Notes: generated by a model not told the origin, from the letters alone. Shown: positions 39,341 through 48,081, counted from the stretch's first letter. The stretch is DNA of 64,000 nucleotides from Nanogingivalis sp963517825 (GCA_963517825.1 CAUQGB010000001.1:186001-250000); one strand, 5' to 3'. Program-made: numbers and translations.

Positions 39341-39991
39341 TCAGAATTTTTCAATTTTGAACTGATCCAATGAATTAATAAATAGATCCGTTGGTTTAAT
39401 GATGAAATCATTTTGCCCCTCGATCAGCTCTTCGCCAATCAAAGTTGGGTCAAATTTTTCAACATAAAAATAACCATTTTGAATGAATTCATTTATGGTA
39501 TCCATACCAACTTTAACCCAATGGTCATGAAGTGCCCAATCGATTTCGCTCAGATATAAATTAGTTCCATTAATTCCATGAGTTTCAACAATTCCGTTAA
39601 TTCTATCAACTCTATTAATAAACCGATTGCCCAACTCTGTTTCATCAATCCCTTCGAAGAAAAGTTTCAGTGGAAGTTCCATGGCTTCACTCACCGCGAG
39701 ACAGGTTTTCTTAACTAGTCCAACCATTGTTGAAGAAGTTTGAGCTGAATTATAGCGATTTAAGTCAACGCCATTTAGAAAAACGAAACCAAGCATAAAA
39801 CTTTCGAAATATTTTTGGTAGTCTTTCATCTTTAATTCACTGGGGTAAATCGCAAGAAAAGTGTTTTTTCTAAAATAAAAATTCCGTTTTCCAGCTACTT
39901 CTTTTTGCCAATCTTTACCATAAGCACTTCTCAAAAGTGCTACGGCATCTTCATATCCAAATCGAAAAACAAATTTATCAGTTATAAGCAT
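39341..39991 (-). CDS. Hypothetical cytoplasmic protein
   Basis: 216 aa, soluble, no signal peptide. Mixed alpha/beta composition (DKFVFRFGYEDAVALLRSAY, NGVDLNRYNSAQTSSTMVGL, EIDWALHDHWVKVGMDTI). I do not recognise it. GGAGG before ATG 39991 and a strong promoter about 50 nt upstream. It ends close to tsaD on the opposite strand. Confidence 0.6.
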   Translation of the reverse strand: MLITDKFVFRFGYEDAVALLRSAYGKDWQKEVAGKRNFYFRKNTFLAIYPSELKMKDYQKYFESFMLGFVFLNGVDLNRYNSAQTSSTMVGLVKKTCLAVSEAMELPLKLFFEGIDETELGNRFINRVDRINGIVETHGINGTNLYLSEIDWALHDHWVKVGMDTINEFIQNGYFYVEKFDPTLIGEELIEGQNDFIIKPTDLFINSLDQFKIEKF

Positions 39992-40040
39992 AACCGTTCC
40001 TCCAAATGTTCTATTTTTGCCAAAACGGCAAATCTTTTAA

Positions 40041-40069
40041 ATTATAGCATTTTTAAGTAGAATTGTCAA
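40041..40069 (-). promoter_or_regulatory. Promoter of gene 39341-39991
   Basis: Minus strand TTGACA (40064-40069), 17-nt spacer, TATAAT (40041-40046). The leader has a small hairpin TTTGCCGTTTTGGCAAA. Confidence 0.8.
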
Positions 40070-40091
40070 GTTTTTGAAAAAAGAAAAATAA

Positions 40092-40119
40092 AAAAACCGC
40101 CCAATTTTGAGCGATTTTT
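40092..40119 (-). terminator. Terminator of rpsT
   Basis: Minus strand AAAATCGCT / GGCGGTTTT with G-T pairs, followed by TTTATTTTT. Confidence 0.6.
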
Positions 40120-40134
40120 GAAAAATGTATCAAA

Positions 40135-40389
40135 TTAAGCAAGTTTTACGCCAGCTTTTTTTGCAGCAGCGGCAAGAGAAGCTTTTCGGCGAGCGGCTGT
40201 ATTTTTCTTGATAAGACCTTTTTTAACAGCTTTATCTAGTTCGCTTTGTGCTTTTGAAAGGCTTTTTGCGCTTGGTTCAGCAACAAAAGCTTTAACTGCA
40301 CCTTTGATATCTTTTTTAATTCCAACGTTGCGTTCGCGTCGTTTTGCGGTTTGTCGCATTCGCTTTACAGCAGATTTAATAATTGGCAT
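40135..40389 (-). CDS. rpsT: 30S ribosomal protein S20
   Basis: 84 aa: MPIIKSAVKRMRQTAKRRER at the start, KSLSKAQSELDKAVKKGLI in the middle and a Lys/Ala-rich tail, as in S20. It binds 16S rRNA in the body of the small subunit. AGAAGGA before ATG 40389. Monocistronic, convergent with nothing nearby. Confidence 0.93.
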   Translation of the reverse strand: MPIIKSAVKRMRQTAKRRERNVGIKKDIKGAVKAFVAEPSAKSLSKAQSELDKAVKKGLIKKNTAARRKASLAAAAKKAGVKLA

Positions 40390-40476
40390 TTAATTCCTTC
40401 TTTTAGGTTGTTATTTACAATTCAACATCAATTATATATTATTTCGAAATAAAAAGCAAGTATTTCAAATAAACTG

Positions 40477-40505
40477 TTGACATTTCATTGCGATTATGCT
40501 AATAT
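40477..40505 (+). promoter_or_regulatory. Promoter of gene 40546
   Basis: TTGACA (40477-40482), 17-nt spacer, TAATAT (40500-40505). Leader of about 33 nt with AGGATT. Confidence 0.7.
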
Positions 40506-40545
40506 AGAGCTATAAATTATAAAAATAAACAATAGGATTCAATAA

Positions 40546-42660
40546 ATGTCAAAAAATAATGCTCAAGAGCAGATTATCGCAAAGTTGAAAGAATCAGAAA
40601 GCATTCTAATTGCGGTAAATGATAGCCCAAGTGTTGATGAACTTTCATCAGCTTTGGCGTTGACGCTTGCAATAAACAATTCAGGCAAGCATGCAACAGC
40701 AGTTGCGAGTGGTGAAATGCCAGATGCGCTAACTTTTTTGCGCCCAGAAAAAACTTTCGAACATTCGGTCGATTCTTTACGCGATTTTATTATTGCTTTA
40801 AATAAAGAAAAAGCCGATCATTTACGCTACAAACTTGTTGGTGATCACGTTAAAATTTTCATTACGCCGTATCGTTCGGTGATTTCTGAAAAAGACCTCG
40901 AATTTGAACAAGGTGATTTCAACATTGATTTTGTGCTAGCTTTAAATGTTGAAAGTCAAGATCGACTCGATGGCGCTTTGGCGGCGCACGGGCGAATTTT
41001 TCATGATGCTTCAGTTGCAATTTTAACCATTGGTGAAAACCAAACGAATCTTAACGGAACCCACTGGCATGCCGAAAACGCCAGTTCTTTGAGCGAGCTT
41101 GCTGTCCAAATTATTGAATCCCTTGGAAAGAAAAATCTTACTCACCCAGTCGCAACTGCTCTTTTGACTGGAATTGTTGCTGAAACCGACCGTTTTTCAA
41201 ATGCAAAAGCCACGGCTGAAATCATGGGTCTTGCTTCGAAACTTATTGCGTCTGGCGCTGACCAACAACTTGTAATTTCAAAAATCCGTGAAGCTGAAGA
41301 AAAGGCGGGTGAATTTGCCGTTCAGAAAAACGCTAAAATGGAAGAAGCACTCGAAGAGCTTTCTGGTGAAAAAGAAGATAAAAAGCAAGTTTCTAAAACC
41401 GAACAGAAACGTGATGGTGCTTTCGTAATTGCTCATGAAGAAGCAAAAGATGAAGCTGAAAAGGCTGAAGATGAACTTGAAGAATCTCTAAATGAACTAA
41501 AAAATATTAATAAACCAGAAAATGCTTTTGCTGAGCTTGAAGAAGTTGAAACTTTTAAACAAAATCAAGAAACTTCTCAAGGAAATTCTAATGAAGAAAT
41601 TTTCGAAGATCCAAGCAAAGATTTTAATGAAGATCAAAGTCAAAATGAAAATTCAGTGCAAAGTTCGATAGAAAACCAAGAAATTCTAGCCGATCAAAAC
41701 GTTCCAACTTTCGAAAACTCACAACCGCAAACCTTTGAACCTACTGAACCTCAGATTACTCAATCAGAAGTTACTTCAGTTTTCGAACAACAAAATCCAG
41801 CTGAAATCCCTGCTCAGCCGGAAATTGAACAAGCTATTCAATCTGGAAATGCACAAGGTTTGGTTGAAGGACCAATGCAAAATTATGCGCCAGAAATTCC
41901 AGCACCCAGCGTACCTTTCGAAAACCCAAATGCATTTATTGCGGAAGCTCCAGTTCAGGGGCAGGTTTTTGAGCCGGCTCGCCAAGTTGAAATTTCGGTT
42001 CCAACTTTCGAAAACTCACAACCGCAAACCTTTGAACCTACTGAACCTCAAATTACTCAATCAGAAGTTACGCCAGTTTTCAAACAACAGAATCCAGCTG
42101 AAATCTCTGCTCAGCCGGAAATTGAACAAGCTTCAATGCGAGGTCAGGGTGATGAATATTATCATCCAGTTGAAAATACTCAAATTGCAAGTAGCTTAAT
42201 GGGCGCTCAACCGTATGAGCCAAGCGGAATTTCTCGTGGGGAAAACTCTGTAGCAACTTCAAATCCACAAAATAATGACTATGTTTTAAGTCATAGTGGA
42301 GTTCAGAGTGCGGTTTACGAAGAACCTCAAGAAAATATAAACTTCATTCCAGAAACTCAACCTTATGCGCAAGCTGAAACTATTCAGCCACTTTCAAATT
42401 TCGAATCAAGCAACCCAATTTCAAGCGAGCAGTATGCGGTGAATAATCCAGCGCAAAATTCAAACGATTTTGCAATGCCAATGCCACCGGCTATGCCAGA
42501 TTTTAGTACAATGCCAATGCCGCCGGAAATTCCAAATTTTGATGTAATGCCAAATCCAGCAGAGCAACCAGCAATGGGCGCACAAAATAGTGGCGATAAA
42601 ATAATGACGGATCAAATTTACCCTAACGATCCATCACAGTTTAGAATTCCAGGAATGTAA
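40546..42660 (+). CDS. DHH-phosphoesterase-like protein with long repetitive tail
   Basis: 704 aa. Residues 1-260 resemble the DHH phosphoesterase fold (ILIAVNDSPSVDELSSALAL, LALNVESQDRLDGALAAHGR, ALLTGIVAETDRFSNAKATA), but the DHH metal residues are replaced (for example NDSPSVDEL where DxDA is expected), so it may be an inactive binder. From about 260 on it is disordered: first Glu/Lys-rich and coiled-coil-like, then Gln/Pro/Glu-rich with two nearly identical 45-residue blocks, ending in Met/Pro repeats (MPMPPAMPDF). truB starts 1 bp after its stop, so the two form an operon. Possibly a nucleotide- or RNA-binding scaffold. Confidence 0.7.
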   Translation: MSKNNAQEQIIAKLKESESILIAVNDSPSVDELSSALALTLAINNSGKHATAVASGEMPDALTFLRPEKTFEHSVDSLRDFIIALNKEKADHLRYKLVGDHVKIFITPYRSVISEKDLEFEQGDFNIDFVLALNVESQDRLDGALAAHGRIFHDASVAILTIGENQTNLNGTHWHAENASSLSELAVQIIESLGKKNLTHPVATALLTGIVAETDRFSNAKATAEIMGLASKLIASGADQQLVISKIREAEEKAGEFAVQKNAKMEEALEELSGEKEDKKQVSKTEQKRDGAFVIAHEEAKDEAEKAEDELEESLNELKNINKPENAFAELEEVETFKQNQETSQGNSNEEIFEDPSKDFNEDQSQNENSVQSSIENQEILADQNVPTFENSQPQTFEPTEPQITQSEVTSVFEQQNPAEIPAQPEIEQAIQSGNAQGLVEGPMQNYAPEIPAPSVPFENPNAFIAEAPVQGQVFEPARQVEISVPTFENSQPQTFEPTEPQITQSEVTPVFKQQNPAEISAQPEIEQASMRGQGDEYYHPVENTQIASSLMGAQPYEPSGISRGENSVATSNPQNNDYVLSHSGVQSAVYEEPQENINFIPETQPYAQAETIQPLSNFESSNPISSEQYAVNNPAQNSNDFAMPMPPAMPDFSTMPMPPEIPNFDVMPNPAEQPAMGAQNSGDKIMTDQIYPNDPSQFRIPGM
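41701..41835 (+). repeat. 135-bp direct repeat, copy 1
   Basis: In-frame repeat inside the tail of gene 40546, beginning VPTFENSQPQTFEPTEP. It differs from copy 2 at only a few bases. Confidence 0.9.
41998..42132 (+). repeat. 135-bp direct repeat, copy 2
   Basis: Second copy, 297 bp (99 codons) downstream in the same frame. Recombination between copies would delete or duplicate 99 codons without a frameshift. Confidence 0.9.
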
Positions 42661-42661
42661 A

Positions 42662-43342
42662 ATGGCGTTTTTCGAAAACGATAGCGGGCGAATCTTAATT
42701 GATAAGCCCGCTGGAATTACTAGCTTTGGTGTTGTGGCAAGAATTCGCCGTGTGCTAAAAAATGAGTTTGGTAAAAAAATGAAAGTTGGCCAGATAGGAA
42801 CGCTCGACCCTTTTGCGACCGGGCTTTTAGTTTTGCTATATGGTAAAGAAACTAAAAATGCGATGAGTCTCACTAAGCTCGATAAAGTTTATGAGGCTGA
42901 ATTTACGCTTGGCCAAATTTCCAGTACGGGTGATCCTGAAGGTGAGATTTCGAAATGTGAGAATTTTGAAGTTCCAACTTTCGAACAGATTGAAAAAGAA
43001 ATTAAAACTAACTTTTTGGGCAAAATTGAACAAACACCGCCAGCTTTTAGTGCGATTAAAATTGATGGTAAGCGCGCTTACGATTTAGCGCGAAAGGGTG
43101 AAGATTTTGAAATTCCTAAACGCACGGTTGAAATTTTTGATTTCGAAATTTTAAGTTATGATTTTCCAAAACTAAAAGTTCGCACGCATGTTTCGAGCGG
43201 GACTTATATTCGTTCGCTAGCAGAAGATTTGGGTGAAAATTTGGGTTGCGGCGCGTTTTGTTCGCAACTTCGGCGCACAAAAATTGCCGATTTTGATATT
43301 TCGAAAGCTAAAAAGCTTGAAGATTTTGGAATTTTAGATTAG
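42662..43342 (+). CDS. truB: tRNA pseudouridine-55 synthase
   Basis: 226 aa. GRILIDKPAGITSFGVVARI, the catalytic motif GTLDPFATGLLVL (Asp is the nucleophile), YEAEFTLGQISSTGDPEGEI, PPAFSAIKIDGKRAYDLARK, and VSSGTYIRSLAEDLG. It makes pseudouridine 55 in the T-loop of tRNAs. It lacks the C-terminal PUA domain of E. coli TruB (314 aa), a short form common in reduced genomes. Operon with gene 40546. Confidence 0.95.
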   Translation: MAFFENDSGRILIDKPAGITSFGVVARIRRVLKNEFGKKMKVGQIGTLDPFATGLLVLLYGKETKNAMSLTKLDKVYEAEFTLGQISSTGDPEGEISKCENFEVPTFEQIEKEIKTNFLGKIEQTPPAFSAIKIDGKRAYDLARKGEDFEIPKRTVEIFDFEILSYDFPKLKVRTHVSSGTYIRSLAEDLGENLGCGAFCSQLRRTKIADFDISKAKKLEDFGILD

Positions 43343-43345
43343 TTT

Positions 43346-43374
43346 TTGCTTATTCTACTAAAAAATGATATAAT
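43346..43374 (+). promoter_or_regulatory. Leaderless promoter of orn
   Basis: TTGCTT (43346-43351), 17-nt spacer, TATAAT (43369-43374), 7 nt to ATG 43382. Confidence 0.8.
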
Positions 43375-43381
43375 TTAAACA

Positions 43382-43930
43382 ATGAAAAACGCAAAAATTC
43401 TTTGGATTGATTTAGAAATGACTGGTCTTAATCCGCAAAAAGACCGGATTTTAGAAGTTGCCGCAATTGCGACAGATTGGGATTTTAACGAAATCGCCAC
43501 TTTTGAAAGTGCGGTTAAAGTTGATGAAAAAATACTCAAAAGCCGAATGGTTGGCGAGTTTTGGGATACTTTTAGTGAAACGCGCAATGCTTTAAAAGTA
43601 CAAAACTCTCATGCTACTAAAAATTCACAAGAAGTTGAAGCGGATTTAATTAAATTTGTAGAAGAAAATTTTGCGGAAGAACTTTCGAAAGGCGAAAAGA
43701 TTCTTTTGGGTGGAAATTCAATTCACCAAGATCGCCGATTTATTCGTGCGGAATGGAAAAAACTTGAAAAAATGTTGCATTATCGAATGCTAGATGTTTC
43801 GGCGTGGAAAGTTGTGATGAGCGCCAAGTTTAAACGGGTTTTTGCCAAGCCCGAAAATCACCGTGCGTTGGATGATATTCGCGGTTCGATTGAAGAGTTG
43901 AAATTTTATTTAAAAAAGGTGAAAAAATAA
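43382..43930 (+). CDS. orn: Oligoribonuclease
   Basis: 182 aa. DEDDh exonuclease: ILWIDLEMTGLNPQKDRILE (first Asp/Glu), a central Asp region (GGNSIHQDRRFIRAEW), and HRALDDIRGSIEELKFY (His and last Asp). It clears 2-5-nt RNA and pGpG products at the end of RNA decay, working after PNPase. Leaderless. Its stop overlaps the next start by one base. Confidence 0.95.
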   Translation: MKNAKILWIDLEMTGLNPQKDRILEVAAIATDWDFNEIATFESAVKVDEKILKSRMVGEFWDTFSETRNALKVQNSHATKNSQEVEADLIKFVEENFAEELSKGEKILLGGNSIHQDRRFIRAEWKKLEKMLHYRMLDVSAWKVVMSAKFKRVFAKPENHRALDDIRGSIEELKFYLKKVKK

Positions 43931-44355
43931 TGAATCAAGATGAAATTAGAGATTTTTTGTTAACTTTTGATGCGGCAGAAGTTCGAAAAGATGAAGAAAA
44001 TAAACTTGAAATTTTTGAAGTTAATTTTAATAAATTAGAAAAAATTTGGCAAGAAAAAATGGCTGGTGAGCTTGGTGATTTTGAGCGTGCGACTGGTGAA
44101 AAGATTCTTTCGAAAATTGCAGAGAGTGAAGAATCAAAAGCAATTTTTGCAATTATCCATGACGGTTCAAAGCCATTAAACGTTGAAATGAAAACTGGTG
44201 CGCAATTGGCGCGAATTTTGCGCGAAAAGGAGAGCGTGGTCCCTTCTAAATTAATGAACGAGCGTGATTGGAATTTGATTATTGGGCAAGGGCAAGTCGC
44301 AGCCGATGAGTTGCAAGACTTATTACGGTTAAGTTATCGGTTGATTTGCGAATAG
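43930..44355 (+). CDS. MmcQ/YjbR family protein
   Basis: 141 aa, soluble. The C-terminal half (KPLNVEMKTGAQLARILREK, then LMNERDWNLIIGQGQVAADE and LLRLSYRL) follows the MmcQ/YjbR (DUF419) pattern, a CyaY-like fold sometimes called DNA-binding. The actual role is unknown. The start overlaps the orn stop, so it is coupled to it. Assignment by pattern memory only. Confidence 0.65.
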   Translation: MNQDEIRDFLLTFDAAEVRKDEENKLEIFEVNFNKLEKIWQEKMAGELGDFERATGEKILSKIAESEESKAIFAIIHDGSKPLNVEMKTGAQLARILREKESVVPSKLMNERDWNLIIGQGQVAADELQDLLRLSYRLICE

Positions 44356-44423
44356 ATTCATTAAACTAACATTATTTAAGTGAACTTCTTAGTGATGTGG
44401 CTTTATGAAAAGCGGGGTTTTCT

Positions 44424-44452
44424 TTGCGAAAAAAACTTTTTTGTGATATAAT
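44424..44452 (+). promoter_or_regulatory. Promoter of gene 44463
   Basis: TTGCGA (44424-44429), 17-nt spacer, TATAAT (44447-44452). RNA start a few nt before ATG 44463. Confidence 0.7.
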
Positions 44453-44462
44453 CATAAGTAAT

Positions 44463-45260
44463 ATGAAACCGAATGAAGATTGGAATCAGGTCGGCCAAAA
44501 TCAAAATTTTGGTGCACAACAGAATTTTCCGCAGTATCCAAATAATTACCAAAATCAACAGCAATTTCCAGTTCAGCCAAATCAACCTGTTCAAAATCCA
44601 CAAGTTGCTCCAAATTTAATGCCAGATCAAAATTATTCGCAAGATACTGCAACTGAAAACCCTTACACAGTTGAATATCTCAATAAGATTGCACCCAAAA
44701 AAGCTGCTCCGTTTTGGACTAAAGGTAAAATTTTAGGTGCTTCAGCTTTGGTAATTTCGCTATTTTTCTCGCTATTTATTATAATGACGGGGAATAAGGG
44801 GGATAGCGATACTCAGGCGGTGGTTCGTGCATATTACAATATTTCGAAAATCAAAGAAACTACAAAATCTTTCCAAAATAAGATTAAAAGTTCGGATTTA
44901 GCCGCCGTTAATGCTGGAATTAATACCTCGCTTAGTTCGAATGAGCAAGACTTAAAAGAATTCATGAAGAGCCGAAAGATCGAAGTTCCGCGCGGAGATT
45001 CAAAAAAGAACTCGCAAGCAATCAAACAGACTGACGCAATTTTCGATAAACTTAATGCAACCCTTGATGATGCCTTCTTGAATGCAACAATTGATGAAGT
45101 TTATTCGCGTGAAATGGCGTATCAGTTGATTCGTGTAAAAGATTTAATTGTGCGGCGTAAAAAAGCTTCACCATCTTCACAAAAGTCAGTATATGAAAAA
45201 ATCGAAAAAAACCTTATAGAATCTTCAAAACAGCTTGAAAATTACCATAAAGCAAAATAA
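44463..45260 (+). CDS. Single-helix membrane protein with Asn/Gln-rich N-terminus
   Basis: 265 aa from ATG 44463 (the promoter lies inside the longer frame that begins at 44424). Residues 1-65 are rich in Asn, Gln and Pro, likely cytoplasmic and disordered. One helix at about 85-107 (ILGASALVISLFFSLFIIMTG). The rest, about 160 residues, is helical and extracytoplasmic (VRAYYNISKIKETTKSFQNK ... MAYQLIRVKDLIVRRKKA). Unrecognised family. Its terminator overlaps the dnaG promoter. Confidence 0.7.
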   Translation: MKPNEDWNQVGQNQNFGAQQNFPQYPNNYQNQQQFPVQPNQPVQNPQVAPNLMPDQNYSQDTATENPYTVEYLNKIAPKKAAPFWTKGKILGASALVISLFFSLFIIMTGNKGDSDTQAVVRAYYNISKIKETTKSFQNKIKSSDLAAVNAGINTSLSSNEQDLKEFMKSRKIEVPRGDSKKNSQAIKQTDAIFDKLNATLDDAFLNATIDEVYSREMAYQLIRVKDLIVRRKKASPSSQKSVYEKIEKNLIESSKQLENYHKAK

Positions 45261-45271
45261 TTTTCTGAAAC

Positions 45272-45307
45272 GCAGCCCAATTTTTTGATTGATGAGGGCT
45301 GCTTTTT
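45272..45307 (+). terminator. Terminator of gene 44463, overlapping the dnaG promoter
   Basis: GCAGCCC (45272-45278) pairs with GGGCTGC (45296-45302), followed by TTTTT. The -35 box of dnaG (45289-45294) is in the loop. Confidence 0.75.
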
Positions 45308-45317
45308 ATGTTAAAAT
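45289..45317 (+). promoter_or_regulatory. Leaderless promoter of dnaG-rpoD
   Basis: TTGATG (45289-45294), 17-nt spacer, TAAAAT (45312-45317), 6 nt to ATG 45324. Confidence 0.7.
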
Positions 45318-45323
45318 ATAGAT

Positions 45324-47060
45324 ATGAATGATGCCAGAGACGAAATTAAAGCAAGAATAAGCATTGAAGATTTGGCTGGCGAATATCTTGAGCTCAAGCG
45401 AACTGGGCGTAATTTTAAAGCACTTAGCCCCTGGACAAATGAGCGAACTCCGAGTTTTATAATTAGTCCCGATAAACAAATTTGGCACGATTTTTCATCT
45501 GGAAAAGGTGGGGACATTTTTGGTTTTATCATGGAAGTTGAAGGTATGAATTTTCGTGAGGCTCTTGAATTTTTAGCAAGAAAGGCTGGCGTTGAAATTG
45601 AAACTTTTGATTCAAAACGCTCTAAAGAAATCGCTGAAAAAAAGGAACGACTTCGAAAAATTTTACAAATCAGTGCGAATTTTTATCAGCATATGTTAAT
45701 CCGTGATAAAGAGGCTTTGAAATATGTTTTTAGAAATCGCAAACTTTCGAAAGAAATTGTACAGGAATTCAAAATTGGTTTTGCACCTAATGGCCAGAAA
45801 ACACTCACTAATTTTCTGTTAAAAAAAGGTTTTTCGATGAGCGATATTCGTGATGCTGGGCTATTGAACAGATTTGGCGGAGATATTTTTCGAAACCGAA
45901 TGGTTATCGCTCTGCAAGATTCAAGCGGCTCACCGGTTGGGTTTACTGGCCGAGTTATCAAAGATGAGCCGAATGCGCCAAAATATTTAAATACACCTCA
46001 AACTTTGCTTTATGATAAATCTTCGAATATTTTTGGTCTTTCGCAAGCAAAAAATGAAATTCGAAAAGCCGGTTTTGTGGTTGTGGTTGAAGGGAACATG
46101 GATGTAATTTCGAGTCATCAAGCTGGTGTAAAAAATGTGGTTGCAACAGCCGGTACGGCAATGACGGTTCATCATTTGAAGGCTCTTGGTCGATTTTCGA
46201 ATGATATTCGTCTCTGTTTCGACAGTGATCAGGCTGGAATTAGCGCTACCGAGCGAGTGATTTCATTGGGGCAACAAGCTGGAGTGGAACTTTCAATCAT
46301 CACTTTAAACCAATCGGCAGGTGAAGCTAAAGATCCAGATGAACTAATTCAAAAAGATTTGGAGCTTTGGAATGATTCAATTTCGAAACCACAACCGGCG
46401 ATAGAGTGGACTTTTGACCAATATGAAAAACGGCTAAATATGACCACTGCTGTAGGAAAAAAGGAGTTTTCCACAACGGCACTTAAACTTGTGGAAAACT
46501 TAAATGATCCTGTGGAAAAAGATTTTTATATCGAGCAAATTGCAAAAAGGATTGGTGTTTCGAAAGCTATATTACTCGGGAAATTTGACGAAAAGCCTAA
46601 AACTATAAAACCAAAAAGGCGGATTAAAATTGAAAAAGCTAACGATAGATTTATCGACGAATATATTTATGAAGATGATTTGTTAGCTCTTGCGATTAAA
46701 GAGCAGAAATTTGCCAAAATGTTGAGAAAACTGCAAAATAATATTTTGCATGGCAAGCAGCGGAATAACATTCTAGAAATATTGAAATCTGAAGATATAG
46801 AACTCTTGAAAAGCTTTGATGAATATGTTAAAATACTTCTATTAAAGGCTGACGAACGACTCGGAAATATAAAAGGCAGTGCCACCGACGAAATGAAGCG
46901 TTTGATTCAGAAAGTTAAAACCCAAAATCTGCAAGAAAGAAAAGAGAATCTTCAAGAACAGCTCGAAAATGCTGAAATTCAAGGTGATGAAAATTTGAAA
47001 ACGAAGATCTTGTTGGAGATTATGCAATTAAATAAGGAGTTAAATAGTGGCAAAAGGTAA
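45324..47060 (+). CDS. dnaG: DNA primase without CHC2 zinc ligands
   Basis: 578 aa. N-terminal primase zinc-ribbon fold (LAGEYLELKRTGRNFKALSP through KGGDIFGFIMEVEGMNF, about 17-76), catalytic RNAP domain with TOPRIM motifs VVVVEGNMDVISSHQAG and LCFDSDQAGISATERV, and a C-terminal DnaB-binding helical region. At the positions of the Cys-His-Cys-Cys zinc ligands it reads LSPWTNERTPSF and IWHDFSSGKGGD, so no cysteine remains between about 34 and 62. DnaG makes RNA primers at the fork. The stop lies 14 nt inside rpoD, giving a dnaG-rpoD operon as in the macromolecular-synthesis operon. Confidence 0.95.
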   Translation: MNDARDEIKARISIEDLAGEYLELKRTGRNFKALSPWTNERTPSFIISPDKQIWHDFSSGKGGDIFGFIMEVEGMNFREALEFLARKAGVEIETFDSKRSKEIAEKKERLRKILQISANFYQHMLIRDKEALKYVFRNRKLSKEIVQEFKIGFAPNGQKTLTNFLLKKGFSMSDIRDAGLLNRFGGDIFRNRMVIALQDSSGSPVGFTGRVIKDEPNAPKYLNTPQTLLYDKSSNIFGLSQAKNEIRKAGFVVVVEGNMDVISSHQAGVKNVVATAGTAMTVHHLKALGRFSNDIRLCFDSDQAGISATERVISLGQQAGVELSIITLNQSAGEAKDPDELIQKDLELWNDSISKPQPAIEWTFDQYEKRLNMTTAVGKKEFSTTALKLVENLNDPVEKDFYIEQIAKRIGVSKAILLGKFDEKPKTIKPKRRIKIEKANDRFIDEYIYEDDLLALAIKEQKFAKMLRKLQNNILHGKQRNNILEILKSEDIELLKSFDEYVKILLLKADERLGNIKGSATDEMKRLIQKVKTQNLQERKENLQEQLENAEIQGDENLKTKILLEIMQLNKELNSGKR

Positions 47061-48060
47061 GAATAGGAAAGAACTACCAGAAGAAGTTTTAAATGAAGAG
47101 GGTGTTGTCGACGCAACGCTTTCTCTTGATGATTTCGAACCGGATTTTGACGATCTTGCGGTTGAGGATGAAGAAGATATTACAGAAGAAGACTTATTAA
47201 GTGGAACTTACACTGATGACATAACAGATGATAGCGTTCGAATGTATCTTCGTGAAATCGGCAAAATTCCGCTTCTTTCGCTCGAAAAAGAAACTGAGCT
47301 TGCTGAAAAAGCAATGCAGGGAGATCGTCGCGCAAAAGATAAAATGGCTGAAGCAAATATGCGTCTAGTTGTTTCAATCGCAAAAAGATACTCTGGCCGT
47401 GGTTTGGAATTACTCGATTTGATTCAAGAGGGAAATACGGGGCTTCTTCGTGCGGTTGATAAATTCGACCCAAGTAAAGGTTTTAAATTCTCAACTTATG
47501 CAACTTGGTGGATTCGCCAGGCAATTACGCGTGCGATTGCTGATCAGGCTCGAACGATTCGAATTCCTGTTCACATGGTTGAAACAATCAATAAACTTAT
47601 GCGAACTTCTCGCCGATTGACGCAAGAATTAAACCGTGAGCCAACCAACCAAGAACTCGCTAAAGAAATGGATATGGATGTTGAAAAAATTGAATATATC
47701 CAGAAGATTAAGCAAGATATTACTTCGCTAGATGCAGGAATTGGTCGCGACGGAGAAGAAGGTGAAGAATCGACACTTGGTGATTTTATTGAAGATGAAG
47801 ATACTGCCAGCCCAGAAGAATCTGCAACAGTTCAGCTTTTGAAAGAGCAGGTTCGTGAAATTCTTTCAACACTTTCCGATCGTGAACGAAAAATTCTTGA
47901 AATGCGTTTTGGTTTAAATGGCACGAAAAGCCACACGCTTGAAGAAGTTGGTCTTGAATTTGCGGTTACTCGTGAGCGAATTCGTCAAATTGAAGCTAAG
48001 GCTTTAATGAAATTAAAAAAGCATAAAGATTCAAAAAAACTTCACGAATATTTGGATTAA
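47047..48060 (+). CDS. rpoD: Primary sigma factor (sigma-70)
   Basis: 337 aa from GTG 47047, with AAGGAG 9 nt upstream. An acidic N-terminus (1-60) replaces the long region 1.1. Region 1.2/2: DDSVRMYLREIGKIPLLSLE, LVVSIAKRYSGRGLELLDLI, KFSTYATWWIRQAITRAIAD; region 3; region 4: LSDRERKILEMRFGL and the helix-turn-helix VTRERIRQIEAKALMKLKKH. It reads the TTGACA/TATAAT promoters seen throughout this window. Cotranscribed with dnaG. Confidence 0.97.
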   Translation: MAKGKNRKELPEEVLNEEGVVDATLSLDDFEPDFDDLAVEDEEDITEEDLLSGTYTDDITDDSVRMYLREIGKIPLLSLEKETELAEKAMQGDRRAKDKMAEANMRLVVSIAKRYSGRGLELLDLIQEGNTGLLRAVDKFDPSKGFKFSTYATWWIRQAITRAIADQARTIRIPVHMVETINKLMRTSRRLTQELNREPTNQELAKEMDMDVEKIEYIQKIKQDITSLDAGIGRDGEEGEESTLGDFIEDEDTASPEESATVQLLKEQVREILSTLSDRERKILEMRFGLNGTKSHTLEEVGLEFAVTRERIRQIEAKALMKLKKHKDSKKLHEYLD

Positions 48061-48081
48061 AAGTTTTAAGGAAAGGTTAAG

